Origin: an uncultured Candidatus Thioglobus sp.
GTDB lineage: Bacteria; Pseudomonadota; Gammaproteobacteria; PS1; Pseudothioglobaceae
NCBI GenBank assembly: GCA_905182815.1
Contig: CAJJCX010000004.1
Span: forward strand, 1 to 64,000
Length of the DNA stretch: 64,000 nt
Direction of reading: 5' to 3'
Shown here: piece by piece, positions 1 through 9,106 of the stretch
Position numbering within the stretch: position 1 is the stretch's first letter
Layout of the letters: each line of letters opens with the position of its first letter
The notes under the pieces: model-generated
Databases searched by the model: none
Seen by the model: the letters and a program-made list of their open reading frames with translations, nothing else
What the model was told of the DNA's origin: nothing
Program-made: the position numbers and the translations under genes

Positions 1-831
1 TTTTTAGATATTTTTGCTAAGCTTTTGAGCCAAGAAGGCTATCACGTAACACAAGTTACATGGACACGGTTTTTTTTCCATGCTGTTTGGTTGTTGCCAA
101 TGATTATGTGGCAAAAGGTTAAGTTATTTTCAATCCCTGAAAAGCCCGGCTTACAGTTTTTACGGGGCTTGATGCTTACGCTAGCAACACTATTCTTTTT
201 TGCAGCCATTGTAACCAACGATATCCCTGAAGCGCTTACGCTTTTATTTATCTCTCCTCTTGTTGTTGCAGTTCTCTCACCCTTTATTCTAGGAGAGCGC
301 TTTGATATATTTATTGGGGTTGGCGTTCTAATAGGATTTATAGGGGTTATAGTAGTTCTTCAGCCAGATAGTGAGCAGTTTGATCCGACTTTATTGTTTG
401 CCTTAGTTGCAGGATTTTGCTATGCCCTTTATATTATCATAACCAAAAAACTATCTTTTCGTGCGCCACCAGTTTTGACTTTATTTTATTCTGCAATCGT
501 TGGAATAGTTATTATGTCGTTAATTGTTGTGCCTTATTGGACAACTCCAGATTTAAAGGGCGTTCTAATGGGGGCAGCAATGGGTTTTTTTGCTGCAGCT
601 TCGCACTTTATGATTATCAAGGCTTTTGAGTTTGCTAGCGCCTCAGAGCTAAGCCCCTTCAATTATTTTGAGATCGTAGTTGCCATTATTTTGAGCTATT
701 TAGTTTTTGGTGTTTTGCCAAATGTTCAAGCGATACTTGGGTTAATTATTATTATTCTTAGTGGTCTTTATGTCTCTTGGCGAGCAATGAAAAATAATCA
801 AGACCAAGAAAATAAACCAAAAGCTTCATAG
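1..831 (+). CDS. EamA/DMT-family permease, 5' end cut by window
   Basis: The reading frame is already open at base 1, so the gene starts outside the window; the first in-frame start-like codon (TTG at 25) is probably internal. About 276 residues are visible, mostly hydrophobic helices in two repeated halves, which is the drug/metabolite transporter (EamA, ten-helix) layout. The first half contains a run ending in FILGER near residue 98, the second a matching EIVVAIILSYLVFG segment, both typical of the second helix-pair of each EamA repeat. The tail is short, charged and cytoplasmic. The substrate cannot be told. A second, decayed EamA gene lies at 38309-39202. Confidence 0.85.
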   Translation, partial: FLDIFAKLLSQEGYHVTQVTWTRFFFHAVWLLPMIMWQKVKLFSIPEKPGLQFLRGLMLTLATLFFFAAIVTNDIPEALTLLFISPLVVAVLSPFILGERFDIFIGVGVLIGFIGVIVVLQPDSEQFDPTLLFALVAGFCYALYIIITKKLSFRAPPVLTLFYSAIVGIVIMSLIVVPYWTTPDLKGVLMGAAMGFFAAASHFMIIKAFEFASASELSPFNYFEIVVAIILSYLVFGVLPNVQAILGLIIIILSGLYVSWRAMKNNQDQENKPKAS

Positions 832-981
832 AGCCGCTATAAACAAGCTGATCTAAGGCTCTTGAGCCTCTATCTTTAGAATTCCATGCTTTACCCTTTA
901 ATGTCTAACATATAATATGCAGGCTTTAATTTTCTTATGAAGTCCCTATATACTCAACATTGCAACTAACTTTAAAATAAT
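832..981. other. 150-base spacer before the RND exporter
   Basis: No gene is seen here. A small inverted repeat AGGCT-CTTG-AGCCT (856-869) follows the permease but has no clear T-run, so it is a weak terminator candidate. A TATAAT at 911-916 could be the -10 box for the RND gene; the -35 partner (TGCTTT, 887-892, 18-base spacing) is poor. Confidence 0.3.
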
Positions 982-2294
982 ATGAATTGGCGAACAAAAA
1001 CTGAAGCAAAAATAGAGGTATTTTCTGATTGGCTTTTTGAAAATGCAAAGAAAACAATACTAGTTATTTTTCTTCTTGTAGCTGCTCTTGGCTCGCAACT
1101 TCCATCTTTAAAGATTGATACAACTACTGAAGGGTTTTTACATAAATCAGACCCAATGCGTGTTGAGTACGACATATTTAGAGATCAGTTTGGCAGAGAT
1201 GAAAAGTTAATGATCGCTGTTAAAACTGAAAATATTTTTGACTTAAGCTTTTTAAAGAAGCTTGATAGCTTTCATGACGCCCTAGAGAGCGAGCTTCCAA
1301 ATATTAAAGGCGTTGACTCCCTAATAAATGCAAGAAATACTTATGGAATCGAGGGCGAGTTAATTGTTGAGCCCTTAATTGTCAGCCTCCCTGAAACTAA
1401 GGGTGAATTATTCAAACTAAAAGAAACAGTCATTAGCAATAGTCTCTATGAAAACTCACTTTACAGTGAAGACTTTACTATGACTACTGTTACGATTGAC
1501 ACAGAAACATACTCGAATGATGGGCTTTCAAATGAGCCAGTTAATATAGAGTTTGATGATGGCCTAGAGTTTGATGATGGCCTAGAGTTTGATGATGGCC
1601 TAGAGTTTGATGATGATAGCTTGGGCGGCCAGAGGGTGTATTTAACAGATGCTGAGAACGACGAAATAATTGCAAAAACCCAGAGCATCATGCAGCGTTT
1701 TGATGGAGATAATTTTGAAATATACTTGTCAGGCTCGGCTGCAATTGCAGGGATTTTCAAGCAAGCCCTAATGAACGATTCAGTTATTTTTATTAGCTTA
1801 ATGATGATTGTTATTATGATTGTTTTGTTTGCTTTATTTAGGCGAATTTCAGGCGTGATTTTGCCATTAGCCTGCGTTTCTCTTACGCTTATAACAACCG
1901 TCTCATTAATGTCGGTATTTTCAGCTCCTTTCACAATGGCTACCCAAATTATGCCAACCTTTTTGTTGGCGGTGGTGACTAGTGCATCTATACATTTGCT
2001 GGCAGTCTTCTATAAGGACTTTTCAAAAACAAATGACAAGAAAGCATCCTTGAGGTATGCAATGGGCCACTCAGGCTTGCAATTATAATGACCTCTATTA
2101 CTACAGCTGTTGGCTTATGGTCCTTCTCTTTTTCTGGAGTTGCACCCGTAGCCGATCTTGGTGTTTTTGCTAGCAGCGGCGTAATGATTGGCTTAGTTTT
2201 TACTCTCATCTTTCTGCCTGCTTTAATATCTATAACTAGAGTTAAAACCCTTAAGACCAATTTAGATAAAGAAGGTCAAACCTCTAATGGATAG
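982..2294 (+). pseudogene. RND/MMPL-family exporter, N-terminal half, frameshifted
   Basis: This encodes the first half of an HAE3/MMPL-type RND exporter: a membrane segment at about residues 24-42, a large periplasmic loop, then a bundle of membrane helices from about residue 265. The frame from 982 stops at 2088, but the next frame continues the same helix bundle without a gap (ITTAVGLWSF onward) to 2294. Adding one G near 2079, in TTG(G)CAATT, restores HSGLAIIMTSITTAVG, so a single-base deletion breaks the gene. The loop carries an 18-base tandem repeat encoding EFDDGL. The helix that usually bears the proton-relay acidic residues reads TSASIH here, so the second half probably carries the active site. 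Confidence 0.75.
1549..1614 (+). repeat. 18-base in-frame tandem repeat, 3.7 copies
   Basis: Units start at 1549, 1567 and 1585, with a partial unit at 1603; each reads GAGTTTGATGATGGCCTA and encodes EFDDGL. The copies are identical, which points to recent slippage expansion. It lies in the periplasmic loop of the RND N-half and adds an acidic patch without changing frame. Confidence 0.9.
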
Positions 2295-3435
2295 ATCTCT
2301 TATTGGAATAAGTGTGTTCGCAACTGGACGCCCAAAACTTATAGTGTCGGTAAGTGCTGTATTAATTATTTGCGCAGCTATAGTTGCATCACAGCTTAGG
2401 TTTTCTCATTTTCCGCTTCAATGGCTTCCAGAAGATAACTTTGCGCGCGTCGCAACCGAGGCGGTTGACGAAAATCTTAAGGGCTCCCTAACGCTTGAAG
2501 TTATTATTGACACTGGAGAAACAAATGGACTTTATAACCCAGAGCTTTTAAAGGTGATTGATGACGTTTCTAAAAATATAAATTCTATCTCAACAGGAAA
2601 CATGTTTGTTGGAAAAGTTATTAGTTATATTGATGTTATCAAGGAAACAAATAGAGCACTTAACGAAAATCGTGAAGAGTATTATGCGATTCCTGATGAT
2701 CCTGATCTTATTGCACAGGAGTTTTTGCTTTTTGAAAGCAGTGGCAATGATGACCTTTCGAGCCTTGTAGATGCAAATTATTCTAAAGCCCGGCTAACGC
2801 TTAAAACCCCTTTTATTGACTCACTTGAGGCGAATATTTTTATAGACAATGCACAGGTTTACTTAGACCAAAAGTTTGGCTCCCTTGCTAAAGTTACTTT
2901 CACTGGCATTGGAACTCTGATGACCGTAACTTTTGAAGAGGCGATTTATAGTAGTGCATTTAGTTATGTCCTTGCCTTTTCATTAATAACTATTCTTATG
3001 GTGTTATTAATTGGCAATGTAAAAATTGGCCTCATTAGTATGATTCCAAATATTCTGCCCATAATTTTTCTTTCAACAATTATGGTTGTCTTTAAAATGC
3101 CTCTTGACATGTTTACCTTATTGATTGGCGCTATAGCACTTGGACTTGCGGTGGACGACACTGTTCATTTTATGCATAACTTTAGAAGATATGAGCTTCA
3201 ATATAATGATGTTGATAAGGCAGTAAGGCTTACATTGCTTGGCACTGGAAGAGCCATTACACTAACTTCTATAGTCCTCGCTCTTGGCTTCCTTGTGCTG
3301 ACCTTTTCTCAAATGAACAACATGTTTGACTTTGGTGTTTTAACAGCCAGTGCAATTTTGGTAGCAGTATTGGCAGACTTTTTCTTGATGCCAGCAATAA
3401 TGAAGCTGATTATTAAAGATAAGGCTAGTATGTAG
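2287..3435 (+). CDS. RND/MMPL-family exporter, C-terminal half
   Basis: This 382-residue protein has one N-terminal membrane segment, a periplasmic domain and five more helices at the C-terminus: exactly half of an RND permease. The motif GLAVDDTVHFMHNF carries the paired Asp residues expected of the proton pathway. Its ATG overlaps the stop of the N-half by eight bases (ATGGATAG), with an AGAAGG at 2268-2273 as possible ribosome site. It could be a separate subunit translated by coupling, or the second half of a single protein split by another one-base shift. Substrate unknown; lipid or hydrophobe export is typical for the family. Confidence 0.8.
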   Translation: MDRSLIGISVFATGRPKLIVSVSAVLIICAAIVASQLRFSHFPLQWLPEDNFARVATEAVDENLKGSLTLEVIIDTGETNGLYNPELLKVIDDVSKNINSISTGNMFVGKVISYIDVIKETNRALNENREEYYAIPDDPDLIAQEFLLFESSGNDDLSSLVDANYSKARLTLKTPFIDSLEANIFIDNAQVYLDQKFGSLAKVTFTGIGTLMTVTFEEAIYSSAFSYVLAFSLITILMVLLIGNVKIGLISMIPNILPIIFLSTIMVVFKMPLDMFTLLIGAIALGLAVDDTVHFMHNFRRYELQYNDVDKAVRLTLLGTGRAITLTSIVLALGFLVLTFSQMNNMFDFGVLTASAILVAVLADFFLMPAIMKLIIKDKASM

Positions 3436-3455
3436 GAGTTGTAAATTCGAACTAT

Positions 3456-3482
3456 AAAAAAGGCGCCGAAGGCGCCTTTTTT
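3456..3482. terminator. Bidirectional intrinsic terminator
   Basis: A perfect stem GGCGCC-GAA-GGCGCC (3462-3476) is flanked by six A on the left and six T on the right, so it has a U-run on both strands. It sits between the convergent RND gene and tsf and probably ends both transcripts. Confidence 0.92.
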
Positions 3483-3496
3483 GAAGATCTTAAAGC

Positions 3497-4375
3497 TTAG
3501 CTCTGGGCTTGAGCCATAACCTCTTCGACAAAATTATCTTCTTTTTTCTCAATACCCTCACCGACTTCATAGCGAATAAAAGACTCAACTTCTGAATTTT
3601 TAGATTTCACTAAAGCGCCAACGGTAGTGTCTGGATCTTTAACAAAAGATTGGCCGTAAAGAGTAACTTCATTGACAAATTTTTTCATTCTCCCAACAAT
3701 CATTTTTTCAATAATATTGTCAGGCTTTCCACTTTCTTTAGCTTGTTCAATAAAAATTGCCTTTTCTCTTTCAAGAAGTTCAGTTGAGAGCTGGTCTTCA
3801 CTTACACATTCAGGCTTTGAGGCTGCAATATGCATAGCGATATCTTTTGCAAGTTCGGCGTCATTTGAAGACAATACTGTGAGTACAGCAATTCGCTCAC
3901 CATGCTTGTATGCGCCTAAAACTCCGCTTTCAGTACTGACAATTTGAACTCTTCTAACTGAAATATTTTCACCAATTTTAGCGATAATTTCTTCTCTTGC
4001 CTGATCAACAGTAACACCAGAGTCTAGTTTTTGCTCTGAAAAAATCTCAACAGATTCTGGTTTATTCTTTAGTGCTAGGGCGCCTAAAGTGTCAACAAAA
4101 TCAATAAAGGCAGAGCCTTTAGTTACAAAGTCTGTTTCAGAGTTAACTTCAAGAATTGCAGCATGCATTTTATCTTCACTAATAGTAACACTTACAAGTC
4201 CTTCAGAGGCTACTCGACCAGCTTTTTTTGCAGCTTTTGCTGCCCCAGATGCGCGCATTAAATCAATTGCAGCTTCTAGATCTGCATTGGTTTCAACCAA
4301 TGCTTTTTTGCAGTCCATCATGCCTGCGCCAGTTCTTTCTCTTAGTTCTTTAACTAAAGCGGCTGTAATTGCCAT
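3497..4375 (-). CDS. tsf: Translation elongation factor Ts
   Basis: EF-Ts is the guanine-nucleotide exchange factor that recycles EF-Tu. The 292-residue length is normal. The N-terminal UBA-like helix (KELRERTGAGMMDCKKAL) and the TDFV motif at residues 81-84, which contacts EF-Tu, are both present. An AGGAGAT (4381-4387) precedes the ATG. It follows rpsB by about 33 bases, the conserved rpsB-tsf operon order, and its transcript should end at the hairpin at 3456-3482. Confidence 0.98.
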   Translation of the reverse strand: MAITAALVKELRERTGAGMMDCKKALVETNADLEAAIDLMRASGAAKAAKKAGRVASEGLVSVTISEDKMHAAILEVNSETDFVTKGSAFIDFVDTLGALALKNKPESVEIFSEQKLDSGVTVDQAREEIIAKIGENISVRRVQIVSTESGVLGAYKHGERIAVLTVLSSNDAELAKDIAMHIAASKPECVSEDQLSTELLEREKAIFIEQAKESGKPDNIIEKMIVGRMKKFVNEVTLYGQSFVKDPDTTVGALVKSKNSEVESFIRYEVGEGIEKKEDNFVEEVMAQAQS

Positions 4376-4408
4376 AATTTATCTCCTATATATACTTTGT
4401 ATAGCTAT

Positions 4409-5436
4409 TTATTCAGTATCTGCCTTCTTAGCAGCAGGCTTCTTAGCAGCAGGCTTCTTAGCAGCAGGCTTCTTAGCAGCAGGCTTCTTAGCAGCAGGCT
4501 TCTTAGCAGCAGGCTTCTTAGCAGCAGGCTTCTTTTCTTCAGCAGCAGCTTCAGTCTTAGCAGCAGGCTTCTTTTCTTCAGCAGCAGCTTCAGTCTTAGC
4601 AGCAGGCTTCTTTTCTTCAGTAGCAGCTTCAGTCTTAGCAGCAGGCTTCTTTTCTTCAGTAGCAGCTTCAGTCTTAGCAGCAGGCTTCTTTTCTTCAGCA
4701 GCGCTTCAGTCTTAGCAGCAGGCGCAGATTTCTTAACTGCAGCTTTGGTTTCTACAATTGAGGCTTTAGCCTCTAGTATTGCATTAGCAATTTCTCTCGC
4801 ATAATAACCAATTGCTCTTATTGAGTCATCATTTCCCGCTATAACATAATCAATTCCCTCAGGACTGTGATTTGTGTCAACAACACCGATAATTGGAAGT
4901 TGTAAAGTATGGGCTTCACGAACCGCGTTCTTTTCATGACCAATATCAACCACGAAAATAACATCAGGAATGCTGCCTAAATCTTTAATTCCACCAAGAC
5001 TTCTTTCAAGTTTTTCTTGCTCTCTAGTCATAATGAGCGCTTCTTTTTTTGTAAACTGAGAAAAATTTTCTTCAGCAAGAAACTCTAAATCCTTAAGGCG
5101 CTTAATAGAGGCTTTAATAGTTTTATAATTTGTCATCATGCCGCCTAGCCAGCGATGGTTGACATAAGGCATCCCACATCTAATTGCCTCTTCTTTAATA
5201 ATGTTGCTTGCTGCTCTCTTTGTGCCAACAAAAAGGATTGATCCTCCAGCAGCAGCAGTTTTGCTTGCAAAGTTGAGGACATCATTAAATTGTGGTAGAG
5301 TTTTTTCTAGGTTAATTATGTGAACACCATTTCGTGTTCCGTAGATAAAAGGCTCCATTTTTGGATGCCAAAAACGAGACCTGTGACCAAAATGAACACC
5401 TGCCTCTAACATTTTTTTCATTGACGCTTTCGCCAT
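4409..5436 (-). CDS. rpsB: Ribosomal protein S2 with repetitive tail, frameshifted in the tail
   Basis: The first 240 or so residues are a standard S2 (N-terminal [13 protein letters not shown], then [14 protein letters not shown]). The start at 5436 is chosen over an in-frame upstream ATG at 5463 because AGGAGAA lies at 5441-5447. A long Lys/Ala/Pro/Glu-rich extension follows, built of 39-base units (AAKTEA(A/T)AEEKKP) and then 15-base units (KKPAA). The first 39-base unit read by the ribosome lacks one T near 4703 (GAAGC-GCTGCTG). As written, the tail therefore reads out of frame as Leu/Lys/Arg repeats to a stop at 4405; restoring the base gives a tail ending KKADTE at 4409. Both versions are basic. 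A sequencing slip is the simplest explanation. Confidence 0.93.
4425..4723 (-). repeat. Tandem repeats encoding the S2 tail (7 x 15 bases, 5 x about 39 bases)
   Basis: Seven units of TTCTTAGCAGCAGGC (plus-strand reading) run from 4425 to 4529. Four 39-base units with TTCTTTTCTTCAGCAGC or TTCAGTAGC variants follow at 4530-4685, and a 38-base unit that has lost one base lies at 4686-4723. The near-identity of units indicates recent expansion, and length should vary between strains. Confidence 0.9.
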
Positions 5437-5594
5437 ATTTTTCTCCTGGGTTAAGACTTCCACATTGCCTATTAACCAACCTTATTAAAAAGGCACCCTG
5501 GCTAATATTGGGGCTCTGTGTGATACATTAAAATACTAACTTTATAAAGATTTAGTTAGCCCTTTTTCCAGCTCATGTTGGCTGAAAGGCGACG
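5437..5594 (-). promoter_or_regulatory. rpsB leader, candidate S2-responsive region
   Basis: The untranslated leader can form a CAGC/GCTG hairpin near its start and a CTAACT...AGTTAG hairpin further in, ahead of the ribosome site at 5441-5447. Gammaproteobacterial rpsB leaders are known to mediate repression by S2; that this one does is inferred from position and length. The stretch holds no reading frame of note. Confidence 0.4.
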
Positions 5595-5623
5595 ATTATC
5601 CCATATTTTTTTGAATTAAGCAA
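5595..5623 (-). promoter_or_regulatory. rpsB-tsf promoter
   Basis: On the minus strand TTGCTT (5618-5623), a 17-base spacer and GATAAT (5595-5600) fit a sigma-70 promoter. Transcription would begin near 5588, leaving a leader of about 150 bases before rpsB, a length in keeping with the autoregulated rpsB leaders known in enterobacteria. Confidence 0.65.
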
Positions 5624-5807
5624 AGCATATTTTCTCTAATTACCTATATAGGCAGCGACTTACTCCCCTATTCACTAAAAAAACATACAACTCAAAAAAA
5701 CACCCTTTATAATTATGCCTTTTTAAAATAATTGTGACCAGATGTTGGTTATGATATGTATCTAGCCTAATAAGGGGGGCTCTATAATACATATTTGATT
5801 TTATACT
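5624..5807. other. Divergent spacer with possible promoter for the lipid cluster
   Basis: This AT-rich stretch between the rpsB promoter and the plus-strand lipid cluster contains no gene. TTGTGA (5732-5737), a 17-base gap and TATGTA (5755-5760) form a modest promoter candidate about 48 bases before the first ATG. No clear ribosome site precedes that ATG. Confidence 0.35.
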
Positions 5808-7055
5808 ATGAAAATTGCTATTATTGGAAGCGGAATATCTGGCTTAACAGCCGCACACCTTCTTCACAAACAACATGATATTACCATTTTGGAAGCTAAT
5901 GATTATATAGGCGGCCATACCCACACCCATCAAATCGAGGTAGACAAAAAGAAGTGGCTGATTGATTCTGGCTTTATTGTTTACAATGAAAACACATATC
6001 CAAACTTTATAAAGCTTCTTCAAAAACTTAAAGTTGACACGCAAAAAACTTCTATGGGTTTTAGCGTTAAGGCTCCAGGACAAAAACTAGAGTATTCTGG
6101 AGGCTCCCTAAATTCTTTATTTGCTCAACGCCTCAACCTATTTCGACCTTCTTTCTTGATGATGCTTAAAGACATTTTAAGATTTAATCGCATATCAGTG
6201 GCAAAGCTAAATAATTTAAACGAGTCAACAACAATCTATGAATTTTTGATTAACCATAAATTTAGTAAGAACTTTATTGAGCACTATATAATTCCAATGG
6301 GTGCTGCCATATGGTCAACAGCAGCGAAAAAAACAACAGAAATGCCAGCAGTTTTTTATATTAGATTTTTCAAAAACCATGGACTACTTCAAATATTTAA
6401 TCGTCCCCAATGGTTCGTAATTAAGGGCGGCTCAAAAGCATACATACCAAAAATAATTGCAGGATTTAAAAATAAAATTTTGCTTTCAACCCCAGTTTCC
6501 AAGGTTATAAGAAGCAAAAATAGTGTTGAGGTTTTTTATGGAAAGGATTTTGCCTCTCATCAGTTTGATAAAGTTATATTTGCAACACACAGTGATCAAG
6601 CATTGGCATTATTAGAGGACCCTAGTGAAGAAGAAGTTAAAATTTTAGGCTCTCTGCCTTATCAAAAAAATGTGGCACTGCTGCACACAGACTCTTCTAT
6701 ATTGCCTAAAAAGAAAATAACATGGTCTAGTTGGAACTACCTTTTGAGCGGTGATCAAAGTAAGCCGGTGACGCTAACCTATAACATGAATATTTTGCAA
6801 TCATTAAAGTCGAAGACTAATTTTTTAGTAACCCTAAATAGTAATGGGGATGTTGACACAAGCAAAATAATTAAGACTTTAGTCTACCACCATCCTCTTT
6901 TCACGGTCAAGGGCGTTAAAGCACAAAAAGAAAAGAATAAAATAAGTGGTGTAAATAACACTTTTTATTGCGGGGCATATTGGGGAAATGGTTTTCATGA
7001 GGATGGCGTTAACAGTGCCCTTGATGTTTGTAGTTTTTTTGATAAGGCCTTATGA
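5808..7055 (+). CDS. FAD-dependent amine-oxidase-like oxidoreductase
   Basis: The N-terminus has the dinucleotide fold (GSGISG, residues 7-12) with Glu29 ending strand two and the GGHTHT flavin motif at residues 35-40. A C-terminal FAD segment (CGAYWGNGFHEDGVNSAL) also matches flavin-containing amine oxidases and desaturases. At 415 residues it is the size of the oxidoreductases found beside DUF1365 and Cfa genes in many proteobacteria. In that setting it is expected to oxidise an acyl chain or methylated fatty acid rather than an amine; that is context-based inference. It overlaps the next gene by four bases, so translation is likely coupled. Confidence 0.88.
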   Translation: MKIAIIGSGISGLTAAHLLHKQHDITILEANDYIGGHTHTHQIEVDKKKWLIDSGFIVYNENTYPNFIKLLQKLKVDTQKTSMGFSVKAPGQKLEYSGGSLNSLFAQRLNLFRPSFLMMLKDILRFNRISVAKLNNLNESTTIYEFLINHKFSKNFIEHYIIPMGAAIWSTAAKKTTEMPAVFYIRFFKNHGLLQIFNRPQWFVIKGGSKAYIPKIIAGFKNKILLSTPVSKVIRSKNSVEVFYGKDFASHQFDKVIFATHSDQALALLEDPSEEEVKILGSLPYQKNVALLHTDSSILPKKKITWSSWNYLLSGDQSKPVTLTYNMNILQSLKSKTNFLVTLNSNGDVDTSKIIKTLVYHHPLFTVKGVKAQKEKNKISGVNNTFYCGAYWGNGFHEDGVNSALDVCSFFDKAL

Positions 7056-7816
7056 TGCTCTCTAAAAATCACCAACTGTATTGGGGTACGATTAGTCATC
7101 AGCGACACACCCCGTTTAAGCGGTTTTTTTCATACCCAATTTTTATGGCCTATATTGATATCTCGTCTTTAGCATCCACGATGAAGCCATCACTTCTTTG
7201 GAACATTAATAAGCCTGCGCTTGTTTCATTTAAAAGGAAGGACTACCATGGAGACCCAGACTTAGACTTAGATAGTGCGGTTCGAAAAACACTTCATGAA
7301 AAAACTGGTAAAGTTTTTAAAGGGCCAATTAGACTCCTGACGCACTTGAGATACTTTGGGCATTGTTTTAATCCAGTAAGTTTTTATTACTGTTTTGATG
7401 ATTTAGACCAAAAGGTTGAGGCCATAATGGCTGAAGTAACAAACACACCATGGAAAGAAAGGCATGCCTACATTATTGAAGAGCAGACAGAAAATAATAC
7501 TAGGACGGGGTTTATCGCCTCTCCAAAAAAACAACTACATGTAAGCCCTTTTTGGGGGATGGACCATGATTATGAGTGGTTTTTCTCACAGCCTGAAGAC
7601 TCTCTAAATGTAAAAATGAAAAACTTTAAAGATGGTGAAAAGGTTTTTAATGTTTCGCTTGACTTAAAGAGGCGTGCATTTTCAAACGCAGGGCTTGTTA
7701 AGGCAATTTCCAGGTTTCCATTTATCACGCTGATGGTTGTATATAGAATCCATTGGCAAGCATTTATGCTCTATGTAAAAAGAGCTCCATTTTTTACACA
7801 TCCTGACAAACTATGA
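7052..7816 (+). CDS. DUF1365-family protein
   Basis: A 254-residue protein with hallmarks of DUF1365: the start LYWGTISHQRHTP, then RLLTHLRYFGHCFNPVSFYYC at mid-length and EVTNTPWKERHAY after it. The biochemical role of the family is not established, but it is almost always encoded between an FAD oxidoreductase and a cyclopropane-type methyltransferase, as here. The conserved His, Tyr and Asn residues suggest an enzyme or lipid-binding fold. Four-base overlaps (ATGA) with both neighbours support one operon. Confidence 0.88.
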   Translation: MMLSKNHQLYWGTISHQRHTPFKRFFSYPIFMAYIDISSLASTMKPSLLWNINKPALVSFKRKDYHGDPDLDLDSAVRKTLHEKTGKVFKGPIRLLTHLRYFGHCFNPVSFYYCFDDLDQKVEAIMAEVTNTPWKERHAYIIEEQTENNTRTGFIASPKKQLHVSPFWGMDHDYEWFFSQPEDSLNVKMKNFKDGEKVFNVSLDLKRRAFSNAGLVKAISRFPFITLMVVYRIHWQAFMLYVKRAPFFTHPDKL

Positions 7817-9102
7817 CTCAAGAAATTCAAACTAAAGACAGACTTTCAGTTGATGGCCTAGCAAACAATATTCAAGAAATGCAAAGAAGCACTAGAATGA
7901 CTTCATTCTTTAAAAGGATTTTATTTAAAAAACTGAAAGGCTTAAAAACTGGTGAGCTGACAATAATTGATGGTTCTGAAATTCACGTATTTGGCATTCC
8001 AAAATCAGAGCTTAAGGCAACCTTAACTGTTTCATCTCAAGAGTTTTATGTTTTTTTAGGGAGTGGCGGCACCAATGGCGCAGCAGAGGCCTTCACTGCT
8101 GGTTATTGGTCTGCAGATAATTTGGTTGAATTAATTCAGATCATTATTAGAAATAAAAAAACCATGGAGGGGCTTGAATCTGGACTTGCAAGATTAACAA
8201 ATCCAATCACTAAAATAATCCATAGGCTTAGACAAAACACCTTAAAAGGAAGCAAGAGTAATATCTTGGCACACTACGATTTGAGTAATGATTTTTATAA
8301 GCTATGGCTCGACTCAACCATGACTTACTCAAGCGGCATTTTTCTAAACAAGAAGTCAAGTATGCTTGATGCCTCGGTAGAAAAGCTGGATAGGCTATGT
8401 CGAAAACTAAACCTTAATAGTAGTGACCATGTTCTTGAAATAGGAACGGGATGGGGAAGCTTTGCAACACATGCAGCCAAAAATTATGGCTGTAAAGTTA
8501 CCACTACGACTATATCAGACAATCAGTTTAATTATGTTGCTGAGCTGATTAGTAAGGAGAATTTAGATAATAAAATAACTTTACTAAACAAAGATTATAG
8601 AGAGCTTGAGGGTGTTTTTGATAAGGTTGTTTCAATTGAAATGATAGAGGCTGTTGGGTCTGACTTTGTGCCTGGCTTCTTTGAAAAGGCCTCTTCATTG
8701 CTGAAGAAAAATGGTTTAATGGCGCTTCAAGGAATAACATATAACGACCCAGACTTTAATGCCTATAAAAATTCGGTAGACTTTATCAGAAAATATATTT
8801 TTCCTGGCTCATGTCTTATCTCATTGTCACAAGTTGAGAAAGCCATCAAAGATAAAACGGATTTAATTATGGTTGACTCTGAAGATATAACTCTTCACTA
8901 TGCAAGGACACTCGAGATATGGCGTAAAGACTTTGAAAATGTATTGCCGCAAGTGAGAGAGCTTGGTTTTTCTGATCCTTTTATAAGGATTTGGGTTTTT
9001 TACCTAGTCTACTGTGAAGCGGGATTTCTTGAAAACCTAATTGGTGATTTTCAGTTTATATTTGCTAAACCTGACTCCAAAAACATTAAAATTACACACT
9101 AA
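7813..9102 (+). CDS. cfa: Cyclopropane-fatty-acid-synthase-type methyltransferase
   Basis: Class I SAM-dependent methyltransferase of the Cfa family, 429 residues. The family signature AHYDLSNDFY is at residues 153-162, the SAM loop VLEIGTGWGSFATH at about 207-220, and the acidic SIEMIEAVG segment, part of the bicarbonate-binding active site in Cfa, follows. Cfa enzymes methylenate or methylate the double bond of phospholipid acyl chains at the membrane. With the flanking FAD enzyme, the product could be a cyclopropane or a methylated unsaturated chain. Which one cannot be told from sequence. Confidence 0.92.
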   Translation: MTQEIQTKDRLSVDGLANNIQEMQRSTRMTSFFKRILFKKLKGLKTGELTIIDGSEIHVFGIPKSELKATLTVSSQEFYVFLGSGGTNGAAEAFTAGYWSADNLVELIQIIIRNKKTMEGLESGLARLTNPITKIIHRLRQNTLKGSKSNILAHYDLSNDFYKLWLDSTMTYSSGIFLNKKSSMLDASVEKLDRLCRKLNLNSSDHVLEIGTGWGSFATHAAKNYGCKVTTTTISDNQFNYVAELISKENLDNKITLLNKDYRELEGVFDKVVSIEMIEAVGSDFVPGFFEKASSLLKKNGLMALQGITYNDPDFNAYKNSVDFIRKYIFPGSCLISLSQVEKAIKDKTDLIMVDSEDITLHYARTLEIWRKDFENVLPQVRELGFSDPFIRIWVFYLVYCEAGFLENLIGDFQFIFAKPDSKNIKITH

Positions 9103-9106
9103 AAAA

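Noticed and set aside
1461-1934. Minus-strand 157-residue frame
   Set aside because: It mirrors the RND coding sequence and its repeat; no start signal or family match.
2088-2294. Separate 68-residue gene
   Set aside because: It is the continuation of the RND helix bundle after a one-base deletion, not an independent protein.
4425-4723. Possible CRISPR-like array
   Set aside because: Units are contiguous coding repeats with no spacers and no cas genes nearby. The same applies to 14762-14977.
4089-4804. Long plus-strand open frames rich in AAGFL or SSRLL across the S2 tail
   Set aside because: They are the complement of the rpsB/tsf repeats and match no family; rpsB is certain on the other strand.
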